64,000 nucleotides of DNA from Metaphire vulgaris (lineage: Eukaryota > Annelida > Clitellata > Crassiclitellata > Megascolecidae). The translations under genes and the position numbers were made by a program. The stretch spans positions 6,197,328 to 6,261,327 of the forward strand of contig CM030851.1 in assembly GCA_018105865.1 (NCBI GenBank). Reading direction: 5' to 3'. The notes beneath the pieces are model-generated. The model made no database searches. It saw only the letters and a list, made by a program, of their open reading frames with translations, and was not told where the DNA came from. Positions 1 through 12,359 of the stretch are shown here, piece by piece; the stretch's first letter is position 1, and every line of letters starts with the position of its first letter.

Positions 1-54
1 GTCATTAGAATGGAGTCTGCGTGGCCGTAGACACACAACCGCTCTCTCCCTCTC

Positions 55-134
<80 letters not shown>

Positions 135-150
135 CCTCTGCCTGCCTGTG
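1..150. repeat. (TC)n microsatellite
   Basis: Nearly pure CT repeat from about 44 to 137, running into TCTG words. Confidence 0.95.
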
Positions 151-680
151 TGTCTGTCTGTCTCTTTCTCTATTATATACTGTATATATGTGCATATTGA
201 GATTGCATTGAGTCTAATAATGCGCATGCATTGTAGTATTTTTGCAATTTTGTTCTCTGAAGTTCGATGTAAATAGTAAATTCACTGAAAATAATCGAGT
301 CACTGCCATATTTTGCTGATTAACTGGGAAAGACGTTGTAAAATGGGTCTAGCCAATTGAAAACAATTCGAATTTGACTAAATAATTCAGAAAAAACTGA
401 GAAAATTCTGTCACTATTAGGTAGATGCGCGTGAGTCAGTGGCCTCAGTGCACGTGCACTGATCTGTCTGGTGTCAGCGTCACTCCGTCGATCGAATATG
501 GCAACAGCAGAGCAAAATGAATCACTCCTAGAATGTCATTTACGTGTATTTACAACTTGCAAGCGCTTAGACTCTGTACTCAGAATGAAATCTGTGTAGC
601 ATTATGCGTCATTTCTTCTCATTGTAACACCACATTTGCTCTCAGACCCACGACAAGGAAAGCAACGTCGGATGCAGCGC

Positions 681-689
<9 letters not shown>

Positions 690-747
<58 letters not shown>
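690..747. repeat. (GA)n microsatellite
   Basis: Uninterrupted AG dinucleotides of about 57 bases. Confidence 0.95.
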
Positions 748-748
<1 letters not shown>

Positions 749-749
749 C

Positions 750-2420
750 CTTATTTAATCCGACGACGACCACACTCATAGGACCTTGAGCGCATTCATT
801 GATTGACAACCAAAGAGTCTACGGAGTCCCTCAGTTGAAACTGCGAACCTATTTTATCGAAGAAAAACATCCAGACAAAATAAATGATCTGAGACAATGT
901 CCAGACTGTGGGCGAAGGACACCGAAGCGGGGCAGCGAGTGACCGTACGCAGCGGCGATTGATGGACGCCAACCTTTTGACCTCTCTGATCTGTTCTTTA
1001 GCAAAACAAAGCGCCAAAGAAAGACGCAATCGACTTCAGAACCCAAGAAATGAGATCAAGGTTCGCTAAAATGCAGGCAAATATTCAAAAGAGGTCTCTG
1101 TCGCTAGTTTCACTCTCGAATTTCTGATGACAGCAAATAGACGTGAAATAATATTTTCAGTAAACTAGATAAACGCACGAAATAAATTCGTGTGGTCGAA
1201 ATTATTGCTTACTCTGATTTTAGATAATTAATCAAAGGAGGCAGTTGAGGGATGAAAGTTCACTCTTTCCACCTAACATCGGATTTCGTGTTTGTTTCTG
1301 GCAGCAGTCGTTACTCCACTCGGTCCCCAATGGTCGTCGTGAGATATTATTGCATCTCACGGCGACAGCGGCGCTTGACTGTTATTTTCGCCCTGGCATT
1401 AAACGCCTGATCCAAGCGATTCTCCTCCTCGGTTCTCCGTCTTTGCCGTCGAAGTTCACACTTCCTTCCTCGAATAGATCGCGAAAGTGCGTTCGATAGC
1501 ACGCCAGGACAGTCAACAGAGTGCATGCGGTCTGATGTCAGGCGAAAACGCGGGGCTGTCCGGAAAAAATTGGAGCAAATTGATCGCAGTCGCAAATGTC
1601 GCATAGAAGGCGCCAACCACGAACGGCGCCAACGGTCCCCAGCCCCGACCCCAACCCAGGTTTCCGACTCCGGCCTCGGCCATTTGTAGCCCCCGTCGAC
1701 AGTGGATCAACGGTAACGCGATATTATGACTGCATTCTAACGGCAAGTCATGGACACGACTCGACAAAATCAGATCGAGGCCAGATTCTCTTCTTCCCAG
1801 ATTGTTTCTTGTTTTAATAGAACTTTACATATGACCTGTGAAACGAGAACCAAAGGTCAGAACTCAATGTGGGCTATGCTTCCTTCCCAGCATAGCGGTC
1901 CGGTTGGAGTAACCTCTTATTCTGCGTGTACTTAGTATACCTACCAGAGGCAACGCAGTGGACGCAACGATATCCTAATGGGTACTAATCGAATTCGTTT
2001 TCCAACTCTTTATCAACTCTTCTCAAATTGAAATTTCCTTTCTTTTTAGTTGCTTCAACTAATCTAGGAAACTGTTCTCTCAGGTTTAATGTATCGGATT
2101 GCTAACGTGTTCAGCCAGCTGTGTTGTGAACGTTTTAAAATTGAAAATAGACTCAACGGGCTCGACACATTTGAACGAATTGCTTGGATTTCAAAAAGTA
2201 ACGCTTTTAAGGAATGAAAACAATGGATCGATTCTACTAGAATCTCTTAGGTATTGATTATTGACACACTGATTTCCATTAATCTCAACTTGAATATTTC
2301 TTTTAATCTATTTTCAAAAGTTCTATAATTAACCATCATGTTGGGCAACCTAGGACTTTAGGTTGGACGGACAGCTTAAACTATGGAGAAATGAAAAGAA
2401 CTGCTACAAACATTGACGCA
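750..2420. other. Intergenic sequence, nothing recognised
   Basis: No exon with splice signals, no transposon ends and no repeat family seen. 1560-1690 is GC-rich (repeated ggcgccaac words) but gives no convincing reading frame. Confidence 0.4.
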
Positions 2421-2429
<9 letters not shown>

Positions 2430-2491
<62 letters not shown>

Positions 2492-2510
2492 TGAACTTCT
2501 ATAGCGCTAT
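2430..2510 (-). repeat. (CAT)n microsatellite with retroposon-like tail
   Basis: About 20 ATC/CAT units followed by gaacttctatagcgctatt. On the minus strand this reads AGCGCTATAGAAGTT followed by the microsatellite, the same junction as at about 33492-33505 (gcgctatagaagttgattga). It is probably the 3' tail of a SINE or LINE. Confidence 0.55.
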
Positions 2511-2649
2511 TCTAGTAATGTTTGTGACATCAGATTGATGGTCGCTCCTTGGTTTGAGTCGTAATCCACATTGCCGAATCCAATAAGTCAGTCCTATTTT
2601 CCGGTCCCGGCTATGGCGGATAGGCATTCCTACTGGAGAACAGGCACGT

Positions 2650-2891
2650 TTTGAGTCTGGAGCCATCAACCAGGAAGCACGGGGTGCCGGGTACCCCTTA
2701 TTCTGGCTGGGACCGGTCGTGGGATTTGCGCAGAACCGTTGACAATTGTCTTGTGGGAGGGAGGCGGTTAGCATAATCGAAGAGAATACGTGAACGTGGG
2801 AAGAAATCCTTGACTCCTTAATTACAACATTTTTCTGGTCATCGGGGACTTTTGTGTATCCTATTCGGGAACCCTGGCTACGCCACTGGCT
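2650..2891 (-). mobile_element. hAT MITE fragment
   Basis: On the minus strand it begins CAGTGGCGTAGCCAGGGTTC at 2891 and contains CACGACCGGTCCCAGCC and CAACGGTTCTGCGCAAAT, words shared with the MITEs at 9847 and 28835. The other terminus is missing. Confidence 0.5.
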
Positions 2892-3463
2892 GCAAGGTCG
2901 AGACAGACGGAGATGAACCGTTAACTGCCAACCTTGGACCTGAAGACAGCACATCATAATGAGTTTGTCAGATTCACTAAATGGTGCCAGCGTTGATTTT
3001 AAACCTTAAGTTGGTCGATACTTTGTCTAGAGGTGATACCAGAGCTCGCATAGCACAAAGTAGATAATATCGGAGTCACGTGATTGCCACAGAAGGTCGA
3101 CTCAGACTGATTAAAACTTTCATTTGGAGTCACAGATTTAACATTGCTGAACTGTAACAAAAGAGTGTGTAACCTTGAAATTTCTTGCATGTATTTTGAT
3201 TCCTGGCTGTTTTATCCAGACTATCTTTTCAGAAAGTGCTTGTTTTGATGACTCATTCAACTTCTCAAAATCAATTGTAAAATTCTCGTACACTGGATTC
3301 GTTTTAAAATTTAAAAATAGGTTTCTGAAATTGTTTCTTTCAGTTGAAGTGCAGACAAGCGATTGTAGTTATTATCTTACAGCACAACATGGTATAACTA
3401 TAACATATAAAGCTAAATGATGAATACAGGCTCAGTACAAAGCAGTACAGTAGCCAGTAGGTC

Positions 3464-3646
3464 CAGTGGCGGCTCCAGGATTTGGCAAGTGTGGGGGCCG
3501 TTGGGGTGGCAACTTCTAATCATGGGGCAAACATTTGTTGTTAGGTTTGTAGTATTAAGTATAGGGTCCCAACAGGGGGCACTGGGGGGCCAGGAACTCA
3601 ATAGGGGGCACGGGCCCCCGGGCCCAGCCTGTGGGAGCCGCCACTG
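3464..3646. mobile_element. hAT MITE, 183 bp
   Basis: Termini CAGTGGCGGCTCC and GGAGCCGCCACTG are perfect inverted repeats. Flanking 8-mers agtaggtc (3456-3463) and agtaggcc (3647-3654) match at 7 of 8, a hAT-type target duplication. No coding capacity. Confidence 0.85.
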
Positions 3647-3654
3647 AGTAGGCC

Positions 3655-4585
3655 AGTTGTGCCATGGGTCTCAACTGCATCGCAGGTGAGCATCTGTGGT
3701 TGGGGCGGGAGGGGGGTCAACTCAACCCACAGCAGCGACGACCCTCATACGGTGCTTCGTTTGCCCGTCAGGTCCTGAGATTTGCATTGGAAGGGCGTCT
3801 GGCGTATTATGACCGCCTCTATTTTGGGACGTAAGTATGTTTAAATGAACAGACCAAGCGAGGCCCAAATGCTTTCAATACGAATGCGGGTTTTTTAGAC
3901 GTATCCGTGGTTGAAGCGTCAACGGTCTTCGCGATGGCAAAATGCAGTCGGGTGCCGTTCATCCTAATCAGACCAATTAGCTGACCGGTTGTCAGGGGCC
4001 CGATTAGACGCCGTGGAAAGGCTCGCTCGACGGTGGACCATCGGACACGATTATGCGCAGCGAATGCAAATCTCCCTCAGAATCGTTTATGCAAGAGAAA
4101 TTGCAGCGTTAGAAGCGAACACTGGAGCATCGAATTCATAAAAACGCGTTCAAAACACGACTCGATAACAACAGGCGACATTTTGGCATTTTGCTTACAT
4201 CGAGACAGATACGTTGCCCATAGGTCGACGTTAGGAATGCTCTTGTATAGGAGTCACAGAATATCAGGCGCAAGAATGTGTCATTGCAAGGTCATTGAGA
4301 TCCTTGGCATGTACTGTTTGCAGCATAGACCGCAAATAAAAAATAATTTCTAATAAGTCAAGTCTCAGATATATAATATCGAACTGAATCATCCACAAAA
4401 TGATAACCCGTCGAAATCTAGTAAGATCTTAAGTGCCATAGTTTCATATTAACTAGTCAATTTCTAACTATTGCATATCGCAAATAGTGCAAAACCTTAT
4501 CTTAGACCACTGGGTCTTTTTTTAGTAAGAGCAGAGCCGAGTTAAAATTTCAGATAAACCGGAGCACAATAAATTTCCTTGCTCC
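3655..4585. other. Intergenic sequence, nothing recognised
   Basis: No exon signals, repeat or transposon end seen that I can support. Confidence 0.35.
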
Positions 4586-5304
4586 TTGCAAATGCCAACA
4601 AACTAAGTGGAGGAACAATAACAAAATAATAAACATCGAACCAGTTAAAGATAGAAATGGAGAAATATTAACGGAGAAGGAGAGGATCATGGCCAGATGG
4701 AAACAACATTTTGATGAGCTACTAAATCGAGAAGACCCCGACAACACAGAAGAGACATTTAATGAAATCGATCGATCACAGGATAGATGTACATGTAAAT
4801 TAGAGGATGAGTTAGGGAAAGAAGACGATATCACAATGGAAGAGATGGAAAGGGCAGTGAAACAGATGAGAAAAAAACAAAGCATCAGGACTCTGCAATA
4901 TCACTGCAGAAATGCTCCAAAACACTGGTGTGTATACAATCAGATGGCTACACGGGGTCATAACAGCAGTATGGAAAACCGAGAAAACACTATTAGACTG
5001 GAGAAAAGCAATTATAACACCAATGTACAAGAAAGGAGACAGAAAGGAATGCAGCAACGTCAGAGGAATCAGCCTCTTAAGTGTACCAGGGAAAGTTTTT
5101 ACCAGAGTTATGTTAAACAGAATAAATGACACAGTGGATGAAACTTTCATGGAAAACCAGTGTGGATTCAGGAAGGGAAGAGAATGCTCTGACCAAATCT
5201 TTATCCTTCGACAACTCGTTGAGAAAAAACTAGAATTTAATGAAGATTTGGTTATGTGCTTCATCGATTTTGCCCAAGCTTATGACTTAATCTGAAGAGA
5301 AGAT

Positions 5305-5555
5305 GCGTGTTTTTTTTTGTTTTTGTTCATTTGACGTGCCTGGTGCGGACGGTTCTACAGCGGAAGGCTCCTTTCTACGGGATTCGCTACCGTGGGCGTT
5401 TGGGCGGCGATTTCCGTCGTTTCCATCAGGGCTGACTTTGCGCTGTCTCTGTTATCCGACGTTCCCCATCGGCATGCCAAAGTATGTCAAAGCGCCTTTG
5501 ACTTCGACCTTCATCGTGCGTACGGCGCTATAGAAGTCGTCAAGAAGATAAAGAT
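5305..5555 (-). other. Unidentified insertion in the LINE, A-rich end on the minus strand
   Basis: LINE coding stops after AQAYD (about 5290) and resumes at LWKYDIHAKIIRLIENL (about 5562). The 250 bases between are GC-rich and unrelated to LINE sequence. At the left they begin with a T-rich run (gtttttttttgtttttg), which on the minus strand is an A-rich tail. It may be a retroposed cDNA fragment. No protein was recognised in any frame. Confidence 0.4.
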
Positions 5556-5892
5556 GGAAACTCCTTTGGAAATATGATATTCATGCCAAAATAATTAGGC
5601 TAATTGAAAATTTATAGAGCACAGTTTCAGCATGTATCGGAATTGATGGAGAAGAAACTGAGTGGTTCAAGATTAAAACAGGATTTAGACAAGGATGTAT
5701 TCTATCACCATTCACAAATACTCTTCAACATTATATTAGATTACATCATGAGACGGATTGAAAACACGAATGGGTTGGGAACATCTCTAAAGCCAGGAAA
5801 TGTGGATGATGCAGAATATGCTGATGATACATGTCTAATAGCAGAATACCCTCAAGGATTGTAGAATTAACATTGGCCTTAATAACATAGGG

Positions 5893-7023
5893 GTACGTAC
5901 CAACTCGGCGACGGTCAACTCGGCGTCAGCTCAGGCAGATATTCATTATCCACCGGGGCCAGAAAATTTAAATCAAAGCCCTCCTATAATGTTGATGGAG
6001 CATGGCCCCCAGTGGTTCTTCAGTTGGGACCCTATTCTATCACCAATGCTCCCAACATTATATTAGATTAAACAACAAATGGTTGGCATCTCTAAAGCCA
6101 GGAAATGTAGATGATTAGAATATGGTAGCCACCCCAATAGCAGAATACCCTCCACTTGCAAATTAACATTGGCTTAGAGCCGCCACTGAGCAACTCAGGA
6201 CCAATAAAATCATTATTAATGTGCACTTAAGTTTTGTGTTAAAATCAAATTACCGAAATAATGTCTAAATACTATTCATTTAATAGTTTATAGTTGGCAC
6301 TTGTCATTCTGTCTGAGTCCATTTTCCCCACATAATTCGAGTAGGGGTCCCATCACTTTTTGTAACCACCAATTACAGTATAATGGTTATAATTTATAAT
6401 TATTATATATCAATATTCTGAAATACCAGTTAACACAGCTTCAAGTCTCATAATATGTTCTCATGTTCAAGTCTCCTAACATGTGGCTCTGTGTGTATTT
6501 GGAATTCAGGACGTTTCGTCTCAGGACACTTCATCTCAGGACGATTCAACGCGGACGATTCATCTCAAGGACTATTCATCTCAGGACGTTTCATCAGGAG
6601 AACTATTCATCACCCAAACTCTTACCCTAACCTTTACTCTAAACCCTAACCCTAACCCTAAACCTTATAACTTAATTAGAGATGAATAGTCCTTCTAATG
6701 AAACGTCCTGAGATGAATAGTCCTTGAAATGAATCGAGACGTCCTGAGATGATATATTTGAATATTGCTCCAATGGTAAATGAATCGTCAACGCGTTTAA
6801 TCGTCCTGATGATTATAATCGTCTGAGATGAAACATCCAATTGGTCTATACTGAATGACAATATTTGAATATTGCTGACAACCCTATATTTCTGGTTAGC
6901 GACCCCTGGCAAATCGTCATTCGACGTTATTCGGCTGGGCTATAGGGTTTGGAAAACGTCTTTAGCCCAATTGCGTGAGCAGTCGCCGCGTTAACCTGTC
7001 GCCAATTTGACCTGTTCCGTAAC
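5893..7023. mobile_element. Composite insertion in the LINE, with fold-back repeat and LINE fragments
   Basis: Removing this stretch joins INIGLNNI to ERVEDLGLKIN of the host LINE. It starts near gtacgtaccaactcggcgac and ends near cgccaatttgacctgttccg. Inside, 6005-6175 is a second, degraded copy of the host LINE segment 5690-5880 (attatattagatta, gccaggaaatgtagatgat) ending in the MITE-like GAGCCGCCACTG. 6490-6850 is a fold-back array. Ends and target duplication are not defined. Confidence 0.5.
6490..6850. repeat. Fold-back repeat with CCCTAA-like core (family 1)
   Basis: The left arm repeats words such as TCTCAGGACGTTTC and AGGACTATTCATCTC; the right arm carries their reverse complements (GAGATGAATAGTCCTT, GAAACGTCCTGAGATG). 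Between them (6603-6668) is a degenerate telomere-like run with four clean CCCTAA units. Confidence 0.8.
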
Positions 7024-7869
7024 AGAGAGTGGAAGATTTGGATTAAAAATAAACACTAATAAAACAAAATTAATGCCAATTACAAAAACGTTCTAGAGTG
7101 GCCAATAGTAGCACACAGCGGGAAAGAAATTGAAATGGCGAAGAATTTCGTTTACTTGGGAAGTGAATTGAAAGTAGAAGGAGGTTCAGATTTGGAGATT
7201 AAAAGAAGAATATCAATAGCAGGATCTACTTTCAACAGGCTACATGCCAAAAGTTTCAAAAGACATGACATTGGGATGAAAATAAAAATAAGAATTCTCA
7301 ACAATTGTGTAATGCCAGTACTAATATAAAGATGGAACAGACGATGGGTGGACAGATTGAAAGTGGATCTGCACAATGCACATGGAAGGGCTGAATTTTG
7401 GGCCATAAAAAGAATTAGAGAAAAAATAATAGCAACAGAAAATAAATAAATGGCTTAGAAGGATACTAAGGATTGAGTACAAAGAACATATAACAAATGA
7501 AGAAGTTAGAGAGAGAACACTGCAACCAAGCATCATGGAAGTAATCAGAAAGAGAAGAATGGAATGGACACATACTCAAAATGGATGAAATAAGAAACCC
7601 AACAGGAATTTTCAACTACAAGCCAGAGGAGAGAAGATCTAAAAGAAGACAGAAACGACGATGGGTGGACGGATTGGAAGAGGATCTGCACATGGCACTG
7701 ATGGCAGGGCTGAATCTCAATGGAAAAACTGGCGGAAGACAACGAATGACTTTGGAAGGACAGAGGACTTTGGAGAGATGTCATGATGAAGAAGTCGATA
7801 GCTGCATGGACAAAACTGGAGGACGAAGACCTGACCTGAATAATTTCCCGTTGTTAACACGGAATCAGC

Positions 7870-8280
7870 GAAAACGTTGAATCAAACGCTTGCAATTATC
7901 ATGAGCTGAGACTTCTGGAATTATTTAATCGATGGATCTAATACCGACGTCTTAAAACTTCGTCTTTCGAAGAGGAATCGCCACATATTTTTATGTCACC
8001 ACAATTTCCGACTGTATCTGTCTATAATAAGAACCAGTGATGTCGGCCACATCGGGTGAGGGGGATTACCCCACCTCACCAACCTTCGAACAAATCAAGC
8101 GTTGGTGAAATTAGAAACGTAAAATGGATAAAGTCAGAACTAGAAATACGATTCAGTTTTCTTCCTCTATTATTATTTTTTTAAAATTTGCGCTGCTTGG
8201 TATGACCCAGGGCTTAGATGAAAAACAGCAGTTGAATAGAACAGGCGAAAATGTAACCGATTCGTATGTATGTATGTATG
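7870..8280. other. Intergenic sequence, nothing recognised
   Basis: No supported feature in this interval. Confidence 0.3.
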
Positions 8281-8282
8281 CA

Positions 8283-8388
8283 TAGTTTTTTGGCTATATT
8301 TCAGCAAATACTAAAGATATCAGCATGAAATTTGGCAATTACATCAGAAACATTCTCAGGTATATGGCCTATACATTTTATTTAAATC

Positions 8389-8419
<31 letters not shown>

Positions 8420-8490
8420 GTAACAAACACACATGGCCGAGATATTAAATATCATAAAGGGGTCCAGTTTTTACTTGTTCACCACAAAAA
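8283..8490 (+). mobile_element. Solo terminal segment of the mariner family at 62302
   Basis: Matches the right terminal repeat of the 62302-63287 element closely (tttggctatatttcagcaaa, ggcaattacatcagaaacat, gccgagatattaaatatcat, aaaggggt). An (AT)n run has expanded inside at 8391-8415. The terminal CAGGGTGTAAAAG end is degraded. Confidence 0.7.
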
Positions 8491-8491
8491 G

Positions 8492-8544
<53 letters not shown>
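8491..8544. repeat. (TA)n microsatellite
   Basis: About 25 TA units. Confidence 0.9.
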
Positions 8545-8546
<2 letters not shown>

Positions 8547-8599
8547 AGGTAACAAAATATATATACGACAGAGTTCTCGAAAATAAAATATATATAGCA

Positions 8600-8885
8600 A
8601 AACAATTCAGCAACGTGGAAACGGGGAAATAATAAGAAAAATGTCCTACACTGATCACGTAATGAGAGGTTCGGCCGGAGACCTACAGTACCACTGATTA
8701 TAATGGAAGGTAGAATAGAAGGAACAAGGGCAAGGGGGCAGCCGAGAAGAAGCTGGATGGACGACATCTTTGATTGGACAAACACAAAGAAGTTAGAACT
8801 ATGGAGTCCTAGGCTAAAAAGAGCGCAGAAGGTATAGAGAATTGCAGGAAAATGACTGTCAACCCTCTGACAGAGGACGACACAT
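8600..8885 (+). pseudogene. LINE C-terminal fragment
   Basis: The + strand reads, with frameshifts, GRIEGTRARGQPRRSWMDDI and KTHHVMRGSAGDL-like pieces, the tail of the same endonuclease-RT LINE type as at 4590. It is followed by (TA)n tracts to about 9010. Confidence 0.6.
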
Positions 8886-8887
8886 AA

Positions 8888-9010
8888 ACAATATATATAT
8901 ATATTATATACAATATACAATATATATGTAGTATATATATATATATATGTATATTAATATACTATATATATATATATATAATTATATATATATATAGGCC
9001 TATATATATA
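8888..9010. repeat. Degenerate (TA)n tract
   Basis: TATA-rich sequence with a few substitutions over about 120 bases. Confidence 0.85.
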
Positions 9011-9838
9011 TTCCCTCCATTCGCAGTTGAAAGCACGTGCATACAGAGGCCCGATCATTCGATCGCCTGTAGTACCTGAAGCGTCGTAGTCTAATGGACT
9101 CGGACCGTTGCGTGATGCAATGCTTGCCACTAATTACAGGCGTTTGATTGGCAAAGGCTTTGGTTTCACTGATGACTAGACAGAAAGATGATAGGATTGC
9201 CATCAGCGAATCACCGGCTCTTTTTTACCACGGCACTCCTCGCCCCTCCCTTCATCCCTCCCTCCCCCGCCTCTTCACGCTTTTCCCATCTCTCGTGTGT
9301 CGTGACGAACTGTGTGCTATTATTGAAGAAAGGCAGTTCTTATTCCCCGTTCTTGCGCCGTCTTTCCGAACAATAAGCTTAACAATGCTCGTTATTTCTG
9401 AGATTTCCGTTTGATTTTCGTCGAAGGACGGTTCTCTGCGTGTATCCTTCCGCGAGCGGTGCGTGATGCGGTCGCATTGCAAAGCGTCTGCGACCTGATA
9501 AAGAGATCCGCGCAGTCGTTTCAAATCGACCTTTATTAGCTAAGACGCCATTTCCGAAAGAGAAAAATCTGGAATTCAACAGGACCTTCCCCTCCCTCCC
9601 CACACGCGCTGTCGGCTTCGGTTACCCCCGAGTGGCGGCTTTATCGCCTGGATGCTGCAGTCACTGCGGATATTGCATTTTCGGTTTGACGATTCAATTT
9701 CAAGGCAAAGACAATTCGTTTTTTCCGATTTGCAATTTCTTTTTCCTAACGTAAAAACAATTATTCCAAAATGAGGAAATTATCGAATTTTCTCAGACTC
9801 AATAATTTCAACGATTCTACTCTTTCCTTTAAACATTA
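9011..9838. other. Intergenic sequence, nothing recognised
   Basis: No exon or transposon signals that I can support. 9236-9300 is pyrimidine-rich. Confidence 0.3.
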
Positions 9839-9846
9839 CAGTTTGG

Positions 9847-10070
9847 CAGTGGCGCAGCCAAGGCTTCGAAATATGGAGGAACATAGAAATTTTCGGATGA
9901 AATAAGTCTCCGTACGATCAAAAAGGAACGTCGTCAAAGAGTTCTTCTCACCTTTATCTCACCTTCTCACCTTTATCTCTTCGATCATGCCACCTACCTC
10001 TCCCTAAAAGCTGTCAACGGTTCTGCACAAATTCCACGACCGATTCCAGCCCCCCGTTGCTACGCCAATG
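9847..10070. mobile_element. hAT MITE, 224 bp
   Basis: Ends CAGTGGCGCAGCCAAGG and TTGCTACGCCAATG are imperfect inverted repeats. Flanks cagtttgg and catattgg match at 6 of 8. Internal ACGGTTCTGCACAAAT and CACGACCGATTCCAGCC are shared with 2650-2891. Confidence 0.7.
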
Positions 10071-10085
10071 CATATTGGTCATCTT

Positions 10086-10092
10086 TTAAGCC

Positions 10093-10167
<75 letters not shown>

Positions 10168-10168
10168 C
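10086..10168. repeat. (AAT)n microsatellite
   Basis: About 27 AAT units. Confidence 0.95.
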
Positions 10169-10543
10169 TTCATTACCATCATCATCACTGCCCTAGTAAA
10201 TGATGTCTACGTCTTTGTTAATTGTGCGAAGAATAATTATAATGGCTGGTTTCCCTTATGCTTATGTCATGAATTGTAAAGGAATTCATGTAATTCACAA
10301 TTCGTAGACAAATTTTAAGTTTGGATAATGCTTCCTTAGTTATTTTAGTAAACCTAAATTTCATCATTAGGCCTTTCGTCGAAATTAAATTTTATCATCG
10401 ATGTTATTAAGCGTTTGACCGATTCTGCTGATGGTCATCGGTTCGATTAATTATTTTATAAAAATTGAAATTCCAAGCAAATGGCATCCTATGCCAAAAT
10501 GGTATATTGTATACGAATGTGCGTCTTGTATTCGTGTGTTCAG

Positions 10544-10828
10544 TTCACAAGGACTACTGCGAGGCGGAGACGTTCAAGGCCAGCTGTCCGTCGTCGCAGG
10601 TCGTCGTCGTGCGCAGCGCCCTCTACGGTCGAATGAGGATCGGACGCTGTGTGTTCCGTAGCTACGGTCACATAGGATGCTCGGCCGATGTCCTTATTCA
10701 CATGGATGTCATGTGCTCCGGAAGTAGATCCTGTGACATTCGGATTCCGGATACAACCCTCGACCGAGCCAACACCTGTCCGAAGGATCTGAAGACCTAC
10801 CTGGAAGTCAGCTACGATTGCGTCACAG
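10544..10828 (+). CDS. Exon: SUEL / D-galactoside-rhamnose-binding lectin domain
   Basis: Acceptor tgtgttcag, donor acag|gtaaaa; enters in phase 1 and leaves in phase 1. The reading runs from HKDYCEAETF to VSYDCV with eight cysteines, the full SUEL set. The YGR sugar-binding motif is present (SALYGRMRIGRC). The second family motif, DPC, is replaced by NTC (RANTCPKDLKTYL), so binding to rhamnose or galactose may be altered. The exon holds one complete domain of about 90 residues. Confidence 0.88.
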
Positions 10829-11751
10829 GTAAAACACCTGTTTCAATTATGCTCGTTCGATAATGACAATAATTGAAGGCAGGTGGGAATGCAAAATTTT
10901 CTCGAGTAAATTTGGAGCTAAATTCTATAGTGAAGGCTTGAAAATATGCCGTCATTTGTCAAGGCTAGAGGGCCTTTATGAACGGATTGTGTGGGTCTTG
11001 TTCCAAATGTCCTGGGGCCCCCGCCAGGCTATCCGTCCCTCCCCCATTGTGCATTGAGACGAGCAAAATGAAAAAATAGGTTCCCAGCTACTACGTATGT
11101 GAAGCCCGTTATGTGTTTGTAACATTTTAGACTAACTCAGTATAGATAAATCGAGATTAACCGTCAATTTTGAATCAGGTCTATATTAACTTAATAAGCA
11201 AATGGTCGAAGACGGACCAGAGGACCGACCATTGTGTCACTCGGAGAAATTGGGAGGCGACGAAGAGAAACATAAATGCACCAAAGCAGATGAATGCTTG
11301 AGCATTTCTCATAAAACTAAATTCAACTTTCGAAAAATATCAAATCAGATAATAAAAATGTTTAATTGTACGCAATTTCCTTTAAATTCTAAATCATTTA
11401 GCCACACTGTAAAATTAATGCTCAACTTCGTTGGAAAAGTGAAGACGTACAATTAATTTTGATATATTTTATTATTCTAATCAGTGTTTTTTTCTAGGAA
11501 AAAAGGTTTGGGAGCTCATCTTTTTTTTACTCATCAACAAAACAGGTGTAGGAACGCCGCATCTGTACGTTCCCAAACACATTATTACATATCCATAATT
11601 ATATATACAATCTGGCAAAACAGGTGTGGGAACGGCGTTCCCATGCGTTCCCACTGAAAAAAGCCTGATTCTAATCTAATAGAGCAGCTGATAAGTTTTT
11701 AACTATACTGGCCATAGACCAACGCATTCTCGTGTGTGTGTGTGTGTGCGT

Positions 11752-11786
<35 letters not shown>

Positions 11787-12309
11787 CATTCGCCCGAATG
11801 TTCCTGTAACAACGAGTCAGCGGTGCTTCTGTCCGGTCGATCGGGGTTCATCTCGAGTTTACCGAGTAACAACGGGTCGTACTGTCGCTTCAGTCGTCGC
11901 CCCTGTACGCTTCTTCTGAAAGTCCCTCAGGGACAGAGGCTCAACGTCAGTCTGTGGGACTTCACTCTCGAGGAACACGAAAGAAATCACCTGAAACAAG
12001 TGCACGGAGTGGAAACATGCTACAGGTAGATCATTCCCGAAATAGCCGTGCAAAATAACTCACGTGCTGTTGCTTCTATATTCGAGTTGATTTATCAAAG
12101 GGTATGGTGTCACGTACAAACAAGTAATTAGCATAGCACCAGGTCAAAGATATCAACCGATGATATTCCATAGTCATCCGTAAAAATTCGGTTCTGAACT
12201 GCGTAACCATGGCGTAACCATGTCTGTAAATGCATATTTGACGAGGGAAGGCTTAGACCGAGGCATGTGCTGTACAGTAGTCGATCGAAGGCAGAGTATG
12301 GCGAGACGA

Positions 12310-12359
<50 letters not shown>

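Larger units (their letters stand above)
4590..7850 (+). pseudogene. Decayed non-LTR retrotransposon (LINE) with two insertions
   Basis: Pieces of one reverse-transcriptase protein appear in order on the + strand: MARWKQHFDELLN (4689), the RT region MYKKGDRKECSNVRGISLLS and GFRKGRECSDQIF with FIDFAQAYD (4912-5290), GFRQGCILSPF (about 5680), EYADDT (about 5817), LGLKINTNKTKLM-like (7020-7080), NFVYLGSELKVEGGSDLEIK (7135) and the C-terminal KRRQKRRWVDGLEEDL part (7581-7830). Frameshifts and stops separate them. The order is broken by foreign sequence at about 5305-5555 and 5893-7023. This is an endonuclease-RT LINE type common in invertebrates; the clade is not resolved. The 5' end is truncated. 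It is inactive. Confidence 0.8.

Noticed and set aside
2499..2957. 152-codon minus-strand open frame
   Set aside because: Overlaps a hAT MITE fragment and gives no recognisable protein.
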